Origin: Pseudorhodobacter turbinis
GTDB lineage: Bacteria > Pseudomonadota > Alphaproteobacteria > Rhodobacterales > Rhodobacteraceae
Reading direction: 5' to 3'
Assembly: GCF_005234135.1 (NCBI RefSeq)
Contig: NZ_CP039964.1
Location: forward strand, 620,001 to 684,000
Length of the DNA stretch: 64,000 bases
The notes beneath the pieces are model-generated. The model had not been told where the DNA came from. It did not search any database and was given only the letters and a program-made list of their open reading frames with translations. Of the stretch, positions 53,003 to 62,062 are shown one piece after another; the first letter of the stretch is position 1; each line of letters starts with the position of its first letter. The position numbers and the translations under genes were made by a program.

Positions 53003-54016
53003 TCAGAAACCTTCCAGAACGATTTTGCCTTTGGCTTTACCGCTTTCGATCAAAGCATGGGCGCGCTTGAGGTTTTCGGCGTTGATCGTCCCGAAGCTTT
53101 CGGTAGCGGTTGATCGAATTTTGCCGGCATCAATCAGGCCTGCCACAGTATCAAGGATTTCGCCCTGACGCGCGATGTCGTCGGTGGTGAACAGCGACCG
53201 AGTGAACATCAATTCCCAGTGGATCGAAACGGCCTTGCCTTTGAACGGCATGATGTCGAACGCTTTGGGGTCGTCGATCAGACCAAACCGCCCCTGCGGA
53301 GCGATAAATTCGGCAATTTGCTGCACGTAGGTATCGGAATAGTTGGTCGCGAATACGAAGGCAGGCGCGCCAATGTTCAAGGCTGCAATCTGTTCCGGCA
53401 AAGGTTTGGAATGGTCCACAACGTGATGTGCCCCCAGTTCCTTGACCCATTCTTGGGTTTCAGGGCGCGAGGCGGTTGCGATGATCGTCAGATCCGTCTG
53501 TTCGCGCAAAAGCTGGATCGCGATAGAGCCCACGCCGCCCGCACCGCCAATGATCACGATGGCATTTGCGGCACCCGGCACCGGATCTGTTACTTTCAGG
53601 CGGTCAAAAATCATTTCTTGCGCGGTCAAGGTCGTTAGCGGCAGCGCCGCAGCGGCGGAGGCTTCGATCGTCTTGGGCGCGTGGCCGACGATGCGGGCAT
53701 CAACGAGGTGATATTCTGAATTGGTGCCGGGGCGGTTGATTGCGCCCGCATACCAGACCTTGTCGCCGGTCTTGAATTGGTTGACCTCGTTGCCGATCTC
53801 GACAACCTCACCAACTGCGTCCCACCCCAGGATCACAGGCGTGTCGCCTTCTGCAGGGCGGTTCTGGCGAACTTTCGTATCGACAGGGTTGACCGACACC
53901 GCAGCAACCTTGACCAAAATATCGTGGCCGGTGGCAGTGGGTTTATCGACCTCAAGGTCGATCAAGGCGTCGGCGCGATCGATTGCGCCGTTTGTGGTGT
54001 ATCCGATGGCTTTCAT
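53003..54016 (-). CDS. Zinc-type alcohol dehydrogenase/quinone oxidoreductase family protein
   Basis: The 337-residue MDR-superfamily enzyme has a GroES-like N-domain (AVSVNPVDTKVRQNRPAEG, ILGWDAVGEVVEIG), a Rossmann domain with the NADPH motif IIGGAGGVGSIAIQLL and a C-terminal closing helix. The catalytic zinc ligands of true alcohol dehydrogenases are replaced (no CGxCHTD), so it resembles zinc-free quinone/enone reductases. The start follows CGGAGAACG. It lies between a 56-residue gene and a VOC gene. Confidence 0.9.
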   Translation of the reverse strand: MKAIGYTTNGAIDRADALIDLEVDKPTATGHDILVKVAAVSVNPVDTKVRQNRPAEGDTPVILGWDAVGEVVEIGNEVNQFKTGDKVWYAGAINRPGTNSEYHLVDARIVGHAPKTIEASAAAALPLTTLTAQEMIFDRLKVTDPVPGAANAIVIIGGAGGVGSIAIQLLREQTDLTIIATASRPETQEWVKELGAHHVVDHSKPLPEQIAALNIGAPAFVFATNYSDTYVQQIAEFIAPQGRFGLIDDPKAFDIMPFKGKAVSIHWELMFTRSLFTTDDIARQGEILDTVAGLIDAGKIRSTATESFGTINAENLKRAHALIESGKAKGKIVLEGF

Positions 54017-54094
54017 GTTCGTTCTCCGAATTGATGGATTTTGCGCGGCCCCCTCAAGGGTACCGCGCGATAATGTTTAGGGCTCGCTGAATGT

Positions 54095-54265
54095 TTACCT
54101 CCGAAACACGCGTCGTAACCAGTCGACCGAGGATGCCGCCGATCCATGATTGCGGATACCGGCCAGATCATAAGGTAAAAGCTGTTGCACGGGGCGTTCG
54201 GTGTCTTTGGCGTGGGCAGCGCCACTGTTGCTTTGCACCGTTTGGATCGTTTGGACCGTTTGCAT
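54095..54265 (-). CDS. 56-residue protein of the ABM-dehydrogenase operon
   Basis: A short frame starts at ATG eight bases after a GGAG ribosome site and encodes 56 residues: a threonine/glutamine-rich start (QTVQTIQTVQS), a polar middle, and an arginine-rich amphipathic C-terminus (SVDWLRRVFRR). It sits between the monooxygenase and the dehydrogenase genes on the same strand with ordinary spacing. I do not recognise a family. Its own ribosome site and position support it being real. Confidence 0.55.
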   Translation of the reverse strand: MQTVQTIQTVQSNSGAAHAKDTERPVQQLLPYDLAGIRNHGSAASSVDWLRRVFRR

Positions 54266-54302
54266 AGGTCAGTCTCCGAATTTCGCGTGGGTTGAGCAGG
54301 GC

Positions 54303-54593
54303 TTACTCTATATGGGACATCTCGTTCAGGATGAATTGGTCAACTGCGCCGTCGGTAGCAGCCATGTAAGCTGCGAGGTGAGGAGCGCCCATGTGGGTCT
54401 GCCACAGGTCACGGCTCTCCCAGTTCTCAAAGAATGTGAAATGTGCAGGGTCTTCGTTATCCTGATGCAGGTCGTAATTGATGCAACCTTCTTCAGCGCG
54501 TGTGATCGGCACCAGCTTCAACAACTCGGCTTTAACCTGTTCGATTTTGTCAACGTTGGCATGAATGTTCGCGATGATTGTAAGCTTGGACAT
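54303..54593 (-). CDS. Antibiotic biosynthesis monooxygenase (ABM/YgiN-like) protein
   Basis: The 96-residue dimeric ferredoxin-like protein has TIIANIHANVDKIEQVKAEL, RAEEGCINYDLHQ and FTFFENWESRDLWQTHM, the YgiN/quinol-monooxygenase pattern. Such proteins oxidise quinols or related compounds without cofactors. It heads the leftward operon (ABM, 56-residue protein, dehydrogenase, VOC) and is divergent from a LysR gene, a layout often tied to quinone or electrophile stress. Confidence 0.9.
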   Translation of the reverse strand: MSKLTIIANIHANVDKIEQVKAELLKLVPITRAEEGCINYDLHQDNEDPAHFTFFENWESRDLWQTHMGAPHLAAYMAATDGAVDQFILNEMSHIE

Positions 54594-54696
54594 TGGTGTT
54601 TTCCTTTGGATGTCTGTTTTCTAACGAACATATACAGCGCAGCAGTAAGCGGATAAACGGACATTATTCGAAATGATAATCCGGAAAGTACGTTTA

Positions 54697-55593
54697 ATGC
54701 TGATCGACAATATTCGCTTGTTCCTAACCATCACCGAGAAAGGCAGCCTTGTCGCTGCGGGGCGAGAGGTCGGGCTTTCTGCAACCACAGTTTCGGAACG
54801 TCTGGCCGCTCTCGAGGCGCATTACGGCGTGGTCCTGTTTAACCGCACGACACGGTCTTTAAGTTTAACCGATGAGGGGCGTACGCTGCTTGGCGGGGCC
54901 AAAATTGTGTTGGGCGAGATTGAAGATCTCGATGCGCGTATTCGGCATGGGGCTGAGACGCTATCCGGCCCGATCAGGATTAGCGCGCCAATTGATATTG
55001 GCCGCAGCATTGTGTCGCGGGTGATATCTTCGTTCACAGCAGACCACCCAGAGATTTCGATCGAGTTGCTGTTGTCGGACGGCTATGTCGATCTCGTCGG
55101 CCAGGGGTTCGATCTGGCCTTGCGCTTTGGTGCCGTCACAGACAGCACCCTGCGCACACGCAGCCTTGGGCTTTTTCGCCGGATCGTTTGCGCGGCACCG
55201 TCCTATATCGCGTCCAGCGGCGCACCGCTGGCCCCAGCAGATTTGACACAGCATAATTGCCTGATCATGCGGTTCGGCACCACTTTGGACAATGTCTGGC
55301 GGTTCGAAGCAGGCAAAAAACCGCAATCCGTGACCGTTCGCGGCAACAAAATTGTCAACGACGGTTCTCTGGTACGGCAATGGGCATTGGAGGGACACGG
55401 AATTATTTTGAAATCAGAACTCGATGTTGCATCGGACCTGCAGTCTGGAAGACTTGTCGCTTTGTTAGAAGATTTTGCACCACCACCCAATCCTCTCCAG
55501 ATGATGTTCCCGCCGGGTCGGGCGCAGCCACGGCGTGTGCGTGCATTTGCTGAGGCCTTGAACTCAACAATGGCAGTGAAAGGAGCAGGATGA
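54697..55593 (+). CDS. LysR-family transcriptional regulator
   Basis: The 298-residue protein has the LysR winged HTH (IRLFLTITEKGSLVAAGREV, SATTVSERLAALEAHYGVVLF) and the effector domain with PIRISAPIDIGRSIVSRVI and GQGFDLALRFG. I chose the ATG of MLIDNIRL over one 24 bases upstream. It is divergent from the ABM operon with a 100-base shared control region, so it probably regulates that operon. Its stop overlaps the start of a GcvT-domain fragment. Confidence 0.9.
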   Translation: MLIDNIRLFLTITEKGSLVAAGREVGLSATTVSERLAALEAHYGVVLFNRTTRSLSLTDEGRTLLGGAKIVLGEIEDLDARIRHGAETLSGPIRISAPIDIGRSIVSRVISSFTADHPEISIELLLSDGYVDLVGQGFDLALRFGAVTDSTLRTRSLGLFRRIVCAAPSYIASSGAPLAPADLTQHNCLIMRFGTTLDNVWRFEAGKKPQSVTVRGNKIVNDGSLVRQWALEGHGIILKSELDVASDLQSGRLVALLEDFAPPPNPLQMMFPPGRAQPRRVRAFAEALNSTMAVKGAG

Positions 55594-55865
55594 AGAGGGC
55601 AGGGCCTAAGTTGGTCGATTTTCACGTGGAGGCGGACTTTGTCGGTAAGGCGGCCCTGTTGAAAATCAGGGATCAGGGACCAAAACGAGCGCGTATGGGA
55701 TTTGTTATTTCCGGCGCGCCAGTCCAAGGTTTCGCGCATTCGATGGACGTCAAAACTCGTAATGGTCAGGTTCTCGGTTTACTGAGCGAATTCATCTACT
55801 CACCCAGATTTACCAGCAACATTGAAGTACAGGAGTTGCCATTTCTCAATGAGACAATGCTATGA
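55590..55865 (+). pseudogene. GcvT-type C-terminal fragment
   Basis: The 91-residue frame encodes FVGKAALLKIRDQGPKRARM and GLLSEFIYSPRFTSNIEVQ, the terminal barrel of GcvT/dimethylglycine-dehydrogenase proteins. The usual folate-binding part before it is absent. The ATGA overlap with the LysR stop may be accidental. I regard it as a remnant rather than a working gene. Nothing is seen in the 165 bases to its right. Confidence 0.65.
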
Positions 55866-56030
55866 GGGGGGCAGTGTTTCAAACCGCTGCTTTCGAGAAA
55901 TAGCATGGGTGAAAGTTCCTTATAATAACTCTTTGCGCGTAAGTTTGCTGTGTAATAAACAGGCGGATGCCTTCTGTTTGCCGATGTCCGCTTTCTAATT
56001 CCCTCGTTTCGCAAAAGACCGTTCTTTGCA

Positions 56031-56399
56031 TCATTCGAGTCGTGGGAATACGCCCGTTTTTTTGACCACTCCGTAAACAAAGCTGCTGTCGATTGAGCTG
56101 ATACTTCCAATCGGGTGCAGGCGTCTACGAACGAAGCTTTCGTAATCAGCAAGGTCGGCTACGACCACACGCAAAAGGTAATCAGATGTGCCGGTCATTA
56201 CGAAGCATTCGAGAACCTGATCCAAGCGACTGACTTGCATCTCAAATTCTTGGACAATTTTCTCGGTGTGACCAGTCAGACTGACCCGCACGAAAACGGT
56301 TACGGGCAGGCCGTAAGCTTCGGCATCAATTTCAGCGGTGTAACCTCTGAGTGCGCCGCTTTGTTCAAGCAGCTTCACGCGACGCAGACAGGGTGATGG
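56031..56399 (-). pseudogene. Lrp/AsnC-family regulator, N-terminus cut by IS3
   Basis: The minus-strand frame encodes SPCLRRVKLLEQSGALRGYT, the second half of the Lrp helix-turn-helix. The RAM effector domain follows with LDQVLECFVMTGTSDYLLRVV and DYESFVRRRLHPI. The first ~33 residues are missing because the IS3 terminus begins exactly there. The longer open frame running into the IS is an artefact. Confidence 0.85.
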
Positions 56400-56470
56400 G
56401 GTAATCCCCCCCGAAAGTAAGGGGCTGCGGAAGTAGAATTTTCTCGGCAAGATGAACGAGGAGATTTTGA

Positions 56471-56734
56471 ATGAAAATGACCAGATATAGCGAACCCCAG
56501 ATCCTTGCGATCCTGCGCCAAGCCGAAGGTGGTGTGCCGGTGGCCGAGCTTTGCCGTGAACATGGCATGAGCAATGCGTCGTTTTACAAATGGCGTGCGA
56601 AGTATGGTGGCATGGATGCATCCATGGTCAGCCAGATGAAAGCCATGGAGGAAGAGAACCGCAGGCTGAAGCGGATGTATGCAGATCTGAGCATGCAGGC
56701 GGACTTATTGAAGGAAGCCCTCGGAAAAAAGTAA
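56471..56734 (+). CDS. IS3-family transposase OrfA (copy 2)
   Basis: The 87-residue OrfA has the helix-turn-helix ([21 protein letters not shown]) and a leucine-zipper-like tail ([22 protein letters not shown]). It ends GKK followed by TAA. The slippery heptamer A-AAA-AAG directly before the stop allows -1 frameshifting into orfB to make the fused OrfAB transposase. Confidence 0.92.
   Translation: MKMTRYSEPQILAILRQAEGGVPVAELCREHGMSNASFYKWRAKYGGMDASMVSQMKAMEEENRRLKRMYADLSMQADLLKEALGKK
56725..56731 (+). promoter_or_regulatory. Programmed -1 frameshift heptamer in IS3 copy 2
   Basis: AAAAAAG is read in the OrfA frame as A-AAA-AAG immediately before the TAA stop. The OrfB frame is exactly -1 relative to OrfA at this point, as in IS3-family elements that make OrfAB by frameshifting. 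Confidence 0.8.
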
Positions 56735-57558
56735 CGGGGCCATCTCAGCGCCGCGAGATGGCCGAAACGGCGGTAGAGCGACGGGGCGTCAGCATCGCGC
56801 TGGCGTGCCGGGCCTTCGAGGTCAGCGAGACCTGCTATCGTTACAGCCCGAAGCTGAAAGACGAGAACGAGGTGATCGCCGATCTGCTGACAGGGCTGAC
56901 GGATGCGCGCAAGACTTGGGGATTTGGCCTGTGTTTCCTGCATTTGCGCAACGTGAAGGGGCATCCGTGGAACCACAAGCGGGTCTACCGGATCTACTGT
57001 GAGCTGGAACTGAACCTGCGCATCAAGCCGCGCAAGCGGCTGAAACGGGAGAAGCCTGACGTTCTGGCGGTCCCGAACAGACCGAATGTGACCTGGTCCA
57101 TGGACTTCATGGCGGATCGCCTCGGCGACGGCAGGGCTTTTCGGCTTTTGAATGTGTTGGACGACTTCAACCGCGAAGGGCTGGGGATCGAGGTTGATTT
57201 CTCGCTCCCTGCCGAACGGGTCATCCGCAGCCTTGATCGCATTATCGAATGGCGCGGAAAACCGGGCACGATCAGGGTCGACAATGGGCCGGAATATATC
57301 AGCGAAACACTGAGAAAATGGGCTGAGAAACATAGTGTTACGATCCAGCACATCCAACCCGGACAGCCCCAGCAGAACGCCTATGTCGAGCGCTACAACC
57401 GGACGGTTCGGCATGAATGGCTGGATCAATACATCATCGAAAGCATCGAGGAGGCTCAGGATCAGGCCACACAATGGCTCTGGACATATAACAACGACCG
57501 CCCGAACATGGGCATCGGCGGCATCACACCCGCTATGAAACTGAAAATGGCCGCGTAA
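56725..57558 (+). CDS. IS3-family transposase OrfB catalytic part (copy 2)
   Basis: About 277 residues follow the frameshift point. The DDE core is complete: first Asp in [12 protein letters not shown], second in [11 protein letters not shown], and Glu in [19 protein letters not shown]. The N-terminal HTH_21-like region ([20 protein letters not shown]) is also present. A frame extends upstream inside orfA, but the normal product is OrfAB. The copy looks functional. Confidence 0.92.
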   Translation, partial: KKVTGPSQRREMAETAVERRGVSIALACRAFEVSETCYRYSPKLKDENEVIADLLTGLTDARKTWGFGLCFLHLRNVKGHPWNHKRVYRIYCELELNLRIKPRKRLKREKPDVLAVPNRPNVTWSMDFMADRLGDGRAFRLLNVLDDFNREGLGIEVDFSLPAERVIRSLDRIIEWRGKPGTIRVDNGPEYISETLRKWAEKHSVTIQHIQPGQPQQNAYVERYNRTVRHEWLDQYIIESIEEAQDQATQWLWTYNNDRPNMGIGGITPAMKLKMAA

Positions 57559-57561
57559 GTT

Positions 57562-59460
57562 CTACAGATGCACCCCGTTAAAAAGGGGGCGATTACCATC
57601 CGAGTAGTGGCGGTCTACGGTTGTACCTTCGAGGTGACCGAGTATCTTTTGTCGCGTACCCGTGTCGATGCCAAGCTGCATGAGCTTAGAGGACAGGGTT
57701 CGCCGCATCGCATATATGTCTTCCCGATCGGAATTGAGTTTCAAAGTCTTCAGAAGATTTCGTAACCGACGGCCGCGGACCTGGTCGGGTTGGATTTCAG
57801 GGAACAACCAAGTTTCTCCGGCCTTCAGTTTCGCGACAACCCATTCGCGAAAACCCAAGTCGAGTAGTATCTGAGGGATAGGTAGAATGCGGCGCGATTG
57901 TTCGCTCTTCAGATGTGCATCCTCCTCATTACCAACATAGATGCACAGGATGCTGTCTCGGCGACTGATATCCTTTACGGCAGCCTGCAGGATTTCTTCG
58001 GGTCTTACGCCCATAGTGATCATAATAAGCGGCACCCAATAGATGGCGTCCCGAATAATGTACCTTTTTTGGGCAGTCGCTTTGCGGCTGCGTTGAGTTT
58101 GTGAAGACGTTCCAAAATAAATCGGCGAGCGAAGTAGTCGCGATACGTGCTCGAGTGACCATGACATGCGCCGTTTCGGGCGCGACACGCGCATTGGAAG
58201 ACCGCAGGGGGATTTTTGCGCCTTGTGCCAAGCCCGCATCCGATTATTGAGTTGCGCGTGTGAGGGAACGACGCGATCCTCATCGTCAATATCTCGACCG
58301 ACGCGTTTCTTGCCGAGAGCTGCGCGGAGAATTCGATTAAACATGTCACGCTGTACGAACAGATAGCCATCTGTCAGCCGCGGTTTCAGCTCCTGAACCA
58401 ATCGACGGCGCTTGTCCGGTATCGACATCGTGTCGAGTCCCATGATTTCGGCGACGAGTTTGGCGTCAATTACGTCAGCTTCTTGGATCTCATCCAAGGC
58501 GCAGAGTTCAATGCCTAACTGTCCGTGGCGGTTGCATCCGTGGGCTTTGCCCCACCCTTTGGGCAACATCCAGGCCATGTGCAAAAACTCGAAAGATTGT
58601 TCGAGCACGATTGCTGAGGCGGGGATGTCACCGAAGAAAGCGAGCGCAAGCTTTCCGATGACGCGAATTTTGGTCTCGACGTCGCCGGGCGCTTCCGTAC
58701 AGGCCTTCTCGATTGCTTCCGAAAGCAACATCGGTGGCTTGAGGGCTTCGCGTGTCGTTGCGATACCATGGCCAAGCAGAATCTCCCGACCGGCATTAAG
58801 CGGGTCGTCAAAGCTTTGTTCTACACTCAGGCTTAAATCGTTGAGCTGGCGGATGAGTGCCAAAACTTGCCGGGCCACCGCCGGCGCGGCAACGTCATCA
58901 GGATCCATACCGTTCTTACGTGCAATCTCTCCGGCAAATGGCAATGCTACAGACCAGTCCCTTGCTTTCTGAGCAGCACGGACACGATCGCTCTCGGCAC
59001 TGATTTGGCTTAGGTAGGGGGCTGGATTGCCGATTGTGAGATCGCTTTCCTGCCTGGCAATCATTCGAACAAAGGCCTGACGCACGAGCTCCTTCAGCAT
59101 CTCCTGGATGCGTGCCGAGTTTACTGGCGTGTCCTGAAGTTCCATCAGCATGCTTTTCTCTCCTGCTTCCACGTCGGAAAGCAGGGCGGCCGACCGCTTT
59201 ACTGCTTCGGAGAGAATTTGGGTACGAAGGGAAACAGAAAGAAATTCAGGTGCACCGAAACATCTAATTTTTTCGGGCCACCGCCGCCGGAAGTAAAAAA
59301 TAGAATTTCTGCGAACAAGGTGCAAACCCCACTTTCTACCTGAGACACGTGACCCACGTACCGGTCTATGTGAACCAGTTTGTGAACCACCTGTAGGTGG
59401 AGACGGGAGGATGGCCGCTTGATTAACGGCTATCCCATTGGGAAGTATGTGTTTTTTCAT
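57562..59460 (-). CDS. Large tyrosine recombinase/integrase, C-terminal tail replaced by IS3 sequence
   Basis: The 632-residue protein is a phage/island-type integrase. Its N-terminus has the WGLHLVRRNSIFYFRRRWPEKI pattern of DUF6538 integrases, followed by a long helical central region. The catalytic domain has the first Arg in MGVRPEEILQ, YAMRRTLSS at the HxxR box (Tyr in place of His, Arg kept), and HLEGTTVDRHY with the nucleophile Tyr. The last 11 residues are encoded by the IS3 end. It begins six bases from tRNA-Gln, the expected position for an island integrase. Activity is uncertain. Confidence 0.85.
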   Translation of the reverse strand: MKKHILPNGIAVNQAAILPSPPTGGSQTGSHRPVRGSRVSGRKWGLHLVRRNSIFYFRRRWPEKIRCFGAPEFLSVSLRTQILSEAVKRSAALLSDVEAGEKSMLMELQDTPVNSARIQEMLKELVRQAFVRMIARQESDLTIGNPAPYLSQISAESDRVRAAQKARDWSVALPFAGEIARKNGMDPDDVAAPAVARQVLALIRQLNDLSLSVEQSFDDPLNAGREILLGHGIATTREALKPPMLLSEAIEKACTEAPGDVETKIRVIGKLALAFFGDIPASAIVLEQSFEFLHMAWMLPKGWGKAHGCNRHGQLGIELCALDEIQEADVIDAKLVAEIMGLDTMSIPDKRRRLVQELKPRLTDGYLFVQRDMFNRILRAALGKKRVGRDIDDEDRVVPSHAQLNNRMRAWHKAQKSPCGLPMRVSRPKRRMSWSLEHVSRLLRSPIYFGTSSQTQRSRKATAQKRYIIRDAIYWVPLIMITMGVRPEEILQAAVKDISRRDSILCIYVGNEEDAHLKSEQSRRILPIPQILLDLGFREWVVAKLKAGETWLFPEIQPDQVRGRRLRNLLKTLKLNSDREDIYAMRRTLSSKLMQLGIDTGTRQKILGHLEGTTVDRHYSDGNRPLFNGVHL

Positions 59461-59466
59461 GTAATT

Positions 59467-59541
59467 TGGCTGGGGCGGTAGGATTCGAACCTACGGTACA
59501 CGGTACCAAAAACCGATGCCTTACCACTTGGCCACGCCCCA
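59467..59541 (-). tRNA. tRNA-Gln (anticodon TTG)
   Basis: The 75-base cloverleaf on the minus strand has acceptor TGGGGCG with CGCCCCA, D-arm GCCAAGTGGTAAGGC, anticodon loop TTTTGGT, T-arm GTAGGTTCGAATCCTAC and encoded CCA. The anticodon TTG reads CAA. Its 3' end faces the integrase gene. No second copy of this 3' end was found by eye to the left. Confidence 0.93.
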
Positions 59542-59677
59542 ACTGTGCAGCGTATTTAGCGAAGCATTTCGCGGGCCGCAAGAGGCATTTGACAAAAAAT
59601 GCTCTTCTTTTTCAATGCAGTTATTTGGGCCGGAATTGAAAGGTTGCAGCGGACCATTGCAGAGCCTAACAGACGCT

Positions 59678-60853
59678 ATGAAGTTTGATGTTGCAATCAT
59701 TGGGGCAGGGGCCGCTGGCATGTTTTGCGCGGCCGAGGCAGCGCGGCGTGGCAAGCGTGTCGTGTTGATCGAAGGCAGCGCTGCCCCCGGCGAGAAGATC
59801 AGGATATCCGGTGGCGGACGGTGCAATTTCACGAACCTCGGGATCGCTCGGGATTGTTACTTATCGCAGAATCCGCGTTTTGCACTTTCGGCGCTAAAAC
59901 GGTTTACCCAGTGGGATTTTATCGCGCGGGTCGATGCGGCGGGGATTGCCTGGCATGAGAAAACTCTGGGGCAGTTGTTTTGTGACGGCTCGGCGACGCA
60001 GATCATTTCAATGCTTACAAAAGACCTTAAAGACCACGGCGTAGAGCTTTGGTTAAAAACACAAGTTCATGACGTAAGCCAAGTAAACGACGGTTTCTCA
60101 TTGGCTACCTCAGGCGGAGCAGTAGTGGCTGAAAGCCTCGTCATAGCATGTGGCGGAAAATCGATTCCAAAGATGGGCGCGAGCAGTTTCGGCTATAAAA
60201 TCGCAGAGCAATTCGGGCTTCCGATCGTGGAGACGCGGCCGGGGCTGGTGCCGCTCACCTTTGCCGAGCAAGATCTGGCGTCCCTTAAACCGTTGGCCGG
60301 GGTTGCGGTTGACGGAGCAGCAGCCACTGGCAAAACCCGGTTTAAAGAAGCGCTTTTGTTCACCCATCGCGGGCTTTCCGGGCCTGCGATATTGCAAATC
60401 TCGAGCTATTGGCGCGAAGGGCAACCGATTTCCATCAACCTGACCGGCCAATCCGACCTTGCAGCCCAGTTGCAAAAGATGCGCGGAGAGGCCGGTCGGA
60501 TCGCACTTCGGACGGCCCTAAAACAGTTTCTCCCGGAACGTCTTGCCCGCCATATCGAAGAGTTGAGCGGCGTCACGGGCAATCTGGCGGATCAATCCAA
60601 CGTCACGTTGGAAAGGGTCGCCCAACTTGTGCAGGACTGGCAGATGCGACCGGTGGGCACGGAAGGCTACCGCACGGCAGAAGTGACCCTTGGCGGTGTG
60701 GATACCGATGCGCTGAACTCAAAAACAATGGAGGCCAAGTCGGTTTCGGGTCTTTATTTCATCGGCGAGGTTGTTGATGTAACCGGCTGGCTGGGCGGGT
60801 ATAATTTTCAATGGGCTTGGTCTTCCGGCTGGGCAGCAGGACAGGCGCTTTAA
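59678..60853 (+). CDS. YhiN/HI0933-family FAD-dependent oxidoreductase
   Basis: The 391-residue flavoprotein has the Rossmann FAD motif VAIIGAGAAGMFCAAEAARRG, GEKIRISGGGRCNFTN typical of the BaiN/YhiN family, ACGGKSIPKMGASSFGYKIA, and the closing GEVVDVTGWLGGYNFQWAWSSG. The start ATG matches the family start; the frame extends 54 codons upstream through tRNA-Gln. Relatives are called aminoacetone oxidase or BaiN; the true substrate is unclear. It is a core gene between the island integrase and an IS30 copy. Confidence 0.92.
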   Translation: MKFDVAIIGAGAAGMFCAAEAARRGKRVVLIEGSAAPGEKIRISGGGRCNFTNLGIARDCYLSQNPRFALSALKRFTQWDFIARVDAAGIAWHEKTLGQLFCDGSATQIISMLTKDLKDHGVELWLKTQVHDVSQVNDGFSLATSGGAVVAESLVIACGGKSIPKMGASSFGYKIAEQFGLPIVETRPGLVPLTFAEQDLASLKPLAGVAVDGAAATGKTRFKEALLFTHRGLSGPAILQISSYWREGQPISINLTGQSDLAAQLQKMRGEAGRIALRTALKQFLPERLARHIEELSGVTGNLADQSNVTLERVAQLVQDWQMRPVGTEGYRTAEVTLGGVDTDALNSKTMEAKSVSGLYFIGEVVDVTGWLGGYNFQWAWSSGWAAGQAL

Positions 60854-60879
60854 CTACTGCGATGGTTTCTCAAGGGTGA

Positions 60880-61917
60880 TTGCGACGGTTTTCCGCTATC
60901 TCAGTTTCATCAGTTCTTCCCTGAATGCTTCAGTTGGGGTGCGCCATCCCAGACACTTTCTGGGCGTGCCGTTCAAGTTCATTTCTCGATTTGAGAGCGC
61001 GGCCACAGGCGCATCTCTGAGCAAATAGCGCCGGGCACGTTTGTTTAAGTTCTCCACTGAACCTTTCAGCCACGGTGCTTGTGGATCGCGAAACCAATCC
61101 TCAGTTCCTATCCCAGGTTTGAGTTTGCGCCAGTTCCGGAACTCAATTCCACGATCAAAGGTGATGGATTTGCGGGCCGATTGGGGAAGGGGCTCCATTA
61201 CGCTCATCAGCTTGTTTATCAGATGCGTCGTGCTGCGATCGTTGTTGCGGAACAGGACGGAAAACCGCGTCTTGCGCTCGACCAGTGAGGCAACGTTCGT
61301 CTTGCCTTGCGCACGCTCAAAGATTATAAAATCGCCTTCCCATTCGCCGAATGTCTCACGTGGCTTAACGTAGTCTGGGCGTTTATGGATTGACCGATCA
61401 GGCGGAAAAACACGGCCACACGGTGCGCGTCTACACCGTGGGTGCCGTTTTTTTTTGCGCCGGTGCGGCAAGTGGCGCCAGTCTGACAAACTGGCCATCT
61501 GGACTGTAAACACAGGCGTAGATCGTCTCGTGACTGACGCGCAGAGATTGACCATCGAGCTGTAAGCGACCTGCGATCTTTTCAGGTGACCAGCCACCTT
61601 CAGCTGCGCGATCACGTGCTGCCGCAGATCAAAAAACCGCACGAGTTTACGACCCCGCGCGCGACGATTTACGGCGGACCTCTGCGCAGTCACCCCGTAA
61701 TAACCATTTAGATTCGGCAGTTCTTCATCAATAAATTTGTTCCGTTGAACCTCACGAAAGACAGTCGAGCGGTGCCTGCCAATCTCAACAGCGATCTTGC
61801 TCACCGGTACTTTCGCGTTCAACATGTCTTCAATCGCACGTCTCTCACGCAAATCTAGCTCGGTATGGGCCATCTTCATTCTCATTGCTTTACAGCAAGA
61901 TAGGGGAATTGTCGCAA
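60880..61917 (-). mobile_element. IS30-family insertion sequence
   Basis: An approximately 1.04-kb element with imperfect inverted ends (TTGCGACggTTtTCCgCTATCT on the left; TTGCGACaaTTCCCCTATCT in complement on the right) encloses one transposase frame. Ends were placed by eye; a 2-3 bp duplication could not be confirmed. Confidence 0.8.
60896..61885 (-). pseudogene. IS30-family transposase with two compensating frameshifts
   Basis: The 329-codon frame has the IS30 N-terminal HTH (LRERRAIEDMLNAKV, IAVEIGRHRSTVFREVQRN) and the catalytic part GEWEGDFIIFERAQGKTNVASL, FDRGIEFRNWRKL and WLKGSVENLNKRARRYLLRD. Between them about 40 residues are out of frame: the true reading (GGWSPEKIAGRLQLDGQSLR, then SHETIYACVYSPDGQ) lies in another frame. 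The frame is lost by one missing G near AAGGTGGCTGG and regained at a nine-A run. As written the protein is unlikely to work. Confidence 0.8.
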
Positions 61918-62062
61918 CCCAGTATAGAATGTGCCCGCCCTAAAGAGCTGACTCCAATAATCTATATTATGTAATCGTTACCATGGCTATCACATTCAAA
62001 ACTTGAAATACGTCTGCATTGCTATAAAGAGAAACCACCATCTCGTAGCAAAGGGCCGAACA

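Larger units (their letters stand above)
56400..57597 (+). mobile_element. IS3-family insertion sequence, complete (copy 2)
   Basis: The 1198-bp element has terminal repeats GGTAATC(C/G)CCCCC at both ends, orfA, and orfB in the -1 frame. No 3-bp target duplication is seen: TGG precedes it and ATC follows. It cuts an Lrp gene on the left and the end of an integrase gene on the right, so one of its flanks has been rearranged. The group resembles IS407. Confidence 0.9.

Noticed and set aside
56031..56621. 196-residue ORF joining IS3 and Lrp sequence
   Set aside because: The first part is antisense IS3 DNA; only the Lrp C-terminal portion is genuine, so it is recorded as a pseudogene fragment.
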